DNA from: Betaproteobacteria bacterium
GTDB lineage: Bacteria > Pseudomonadota > Gammaproteobacteria > Burkholderiales > Burkholderiaceae_A
Direction: 5' to 3'
Assembly: GCA_028139685.1 (NCBI GenBank)
Contig: JAOINQ010000034.1
Location: 1-6,386 of the forward strand
Length of the DNA: 6,386 bases
Below, in pieces: positions 5,563 to 6,386 of this stretch. The notes under the pieces are model-generated. The model did not search any database and was not told the origin of the DNA. It was given only the letters and a program-made list of their open reading frames with translations. How positions within the stretch are numbered: the stretch's first letter is position 1; every line of letters starts with the position of its first letter. The position numbers and the translations under genes are program-made.

Positions 5563-6135
5563 ATGATCACGAGTTACATAGAAAAACTTAAGCAATATAT
5601 TAATGAAAACGAAGAGATTTCTACCTCTGATTTTGTTGAAATTATGGGTGTACATACCTCATTTTTAATATTGTTATTGATTCTATCAGTACTAAATATT
5701 ATTCTTGCTCCATTGCCTATTAATTCATTTATCCTCGGCGTTCCTCTAATTTTCTTCTCCATTTGTTATCTATTTGGATTCCAGAGAATCATGTTTTCAA
5801 AAAAACTTTTAAAAAAATCTGTCAAGTGTATAGCATGGAGAAAACATATACACAAAGTTTCCCACTATATTGAGAAAATTCTCGTAATATCAAAACCTCG
5901 TTTTTTTTACTTATCTCAATTGCATAGAAGATTAGTCTCTGGTTTTATTTTATCTATTACTTCTCTATTAATTTTCTTACCGATACCTTTCATTAATACT
6001 TCCGGATCTGTGACCATGATTATGGTTTTGCTCGGCATTATACAAAAAGACGGGCTTTTTCTAACAATTGGGTATTTGTTATTTACGATACACATAATAT
6101 TCTCTGCTGTGGTTATCTACCATGTAGTAATTTAG
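5563..6135 (+). CDS. ExoD-family inner-membrane protein
   Basis: This 190-aa protein fits the exopolysaccharide synthesis ExoD family, first linked to exopolysaccharide production and nodule invasion in Rhizobium; its biochemical role is unknown. The family pattern is present. A soluble N-terminus with ISTSDFVEIMG (19-29) leads into helices at about 33-49 and 55-73, the latter containing GVPLIFFSICYLFG. A cytoplasmic stretch ends YIEKILVISKPRF (102-114), equivalent to the usual WLERL-x-PR. Helices follow at about 126-142, 148-160 and 165-188, with the hallmark LPIPF-x-N (139-145) and QKDGLFLTIG (161-170). The typical PWLP after the second helix is replaced. Length is close to the usual 200 or so. 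No ribosome binding site precedes the ATG. No polysaccharide genes are adjacent, so a link to exopolysaccharide rests on family only. Confidence 0.82.
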   Translation: MITSYIEKLKQYINENEEISTSDFVEIMGVHTSFLILLLILSVLNIILAPLPINSFILGVPLIFFSICYLFGFQRIMFSKKLLKKSVKCIAWRKHIHKVSHYIEKILVISKPRFFYLSQLHRRLVSGFILSITSLLIFLPIPFINTSGSVTMIMVLLGIIQKDGLFLTIGYLLFTIHIIFSAVVIYHVVI

Positions 6136-6166
6136 ACAAAACGATATTACATCTTTCAAATATCTA

Positions 6167-6183
6167 TCTTTAGGGCATAAAGA
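6167..6183 (+). terminator. Weak AU-rich hairpin after the ExoD gene
   Basis: TCTTTA (6167-6172) and TAAAGA (6178-6183) form a six-pair stem with a GGGCA loop, starting 32 bases after the ExoD stop codon. The stem has only one G-C pair and is followed by AATATTT rather than a T run. Terminator activity is therefore doubtful. Confidence 0.2.
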
Positions 6184-6200
6184 AATATTTAAGAAATTTA

Positions 6201-6220
6201 ATACCTAATTTTGGTATGAT
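6201..6220 (+). promoter_or_regulatory. Dyad overlapping an extended -10 element
   Basis: ATACC (6201-6205) and GGTAT (6213-6217) form an inverted repeat around TAATTTT. The right half runs into TATGAT (6215-6220), preceded by TG at 6212-6213, which is an extended -10 motif. No good -35 is seen. Overlap of a dyad with a -10 suggests a repressor site, but at this length it is only suggestive. The predicted transcription start coincides with the downstream ATG. Confidence 0.38.
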
Positions 6221-6226
6221 CAACTT

Positions 6227-6386
6227 ATGAAAAAATTTCTGTCATCGTTTTTGATCGCAATTATTTTGGTGTTATCGGGTGTTTCACACGCAAAAGGTAG
6301 TCAGGAAGAAGGTAAAAACAATTTTTTTGTTATTGACGATCAGACTACAATAAGTTTCTCGATTCCTAAAAGTAAATTTCTTTACT
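6227..6386 (+). CDS. Exported protein, N-terminal fragment (3' end missing)
   Basis: 53 codons are visible before the right edge. The start MKKFLSSFLIAIILVLSG has two lysines and a hydrophobic core and ends in VSHA followed by KG, a clear Sec signal peptide with likely cleavage after residue 22. The mature start is polar (KGSQEEGKNN) and then has alternating hydrophobic stretches (FFVIDDQTTISFSIP), consistent with beta structure in the periplasm or outside the cell. Too little is present to name a family. No ribosome binding site precedes the ATG. An extended -10 sits six bases upstream, so the transcript may be leaderless. The gene follows the ExoD gene by 91 bases. Confidence 0.75.
   Translation, partial: MKKFLSSFLIAIILVLSGVSHAKGSQEEGKNNFFVIDDQTTISFSIPKSKFLY

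Noticed and set aside
5574..5762. Minus-strand 62-codon frame inside the ExoD gene
   Set aside because: It is an antisense shadow of the ExoD-family gene with no supporting signals.
1..6386. CRISPR array, tRNA, rRNA, insertion sequence or toxin-antitoxin pair
   Set aside because: Both strands were read for regularly spaced repeats, tRNA-like arms, transposase motifs and paired small ORFs; none was seen.

Overview
The window is AT-rich bacterial chromosome, most likely from a gammaproteobacterium, and a marine or other aquatic one seems probable. This is inferred from family resemblance, not from a marker gene. The HinT protein is of the E. coli type (IF-x-KI N-terminus, VYHIHLHLIGG triad). 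The glutathionyl-hydroquinone reductase is almost colinear with E. coli YqjG. The exoprotein combines a cupredoxin-like domain with DUF4214, a pairing typical of aquatic proteobacteria. No rRNA, tRNA, CRISPR array, insertion sequence, integrase or phage gene was seen.

Layout: (1) Positions 2-1168, plus strand: the C-terminal three quarters or so of a CPA2-type (KefB/KefC-like) cation:proton antiporter with a TrkA-N nucleotide-binding domain, cut by the left edge. (2) Positions 1303-2286, minus strand: glutathionyl-hydroquinone reductase, converging on the antiporter. (3) Positions 2287-2666: a gene-poor divergent region with two doubtful micro-ORFs. (4) Positions 2667-2900: a small two-helix membrane protein. 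(5) Positions 3125-3741: hinT, with the best promoter in the window, followed after 59 bases by a phenylalanine-rich two-helix membrane protein that may be co-transcribed. (6) Positions 3742-4897: a structured leader and then an exoprotein gene with no AUG start. (7) Positions 5063-5326: a small lipoprotein. (8) Positions 5563-6135: an ExoD-family membrane protein. (9) Positions 6227-6386: the signal-peptide end of an exported protein cut by the right edge.

There is no single clear operon or pathway. Two themes can be drawn. The left part holds glutathione and quinone stress chemistry (GS-hydroquinone reductase) beside a Kef-like antiporter. The right part is dominated by small envelope proteins: membrane hairpins, a lipoprotein, an ExoD protein and a probably type I-secreted protein. 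The most unusual item is the 3.75-4.9 kb region. A complete set of type 1 copper ligands is joined to DUF4214 repeats, the strong ribosome binding site faces an AUU rather than an AUG codon, and the leader contains a short ORF with its own ribosome binding site and a 9-bp stem-loop. I found no strong evidence of a wholly new multi-gene system.
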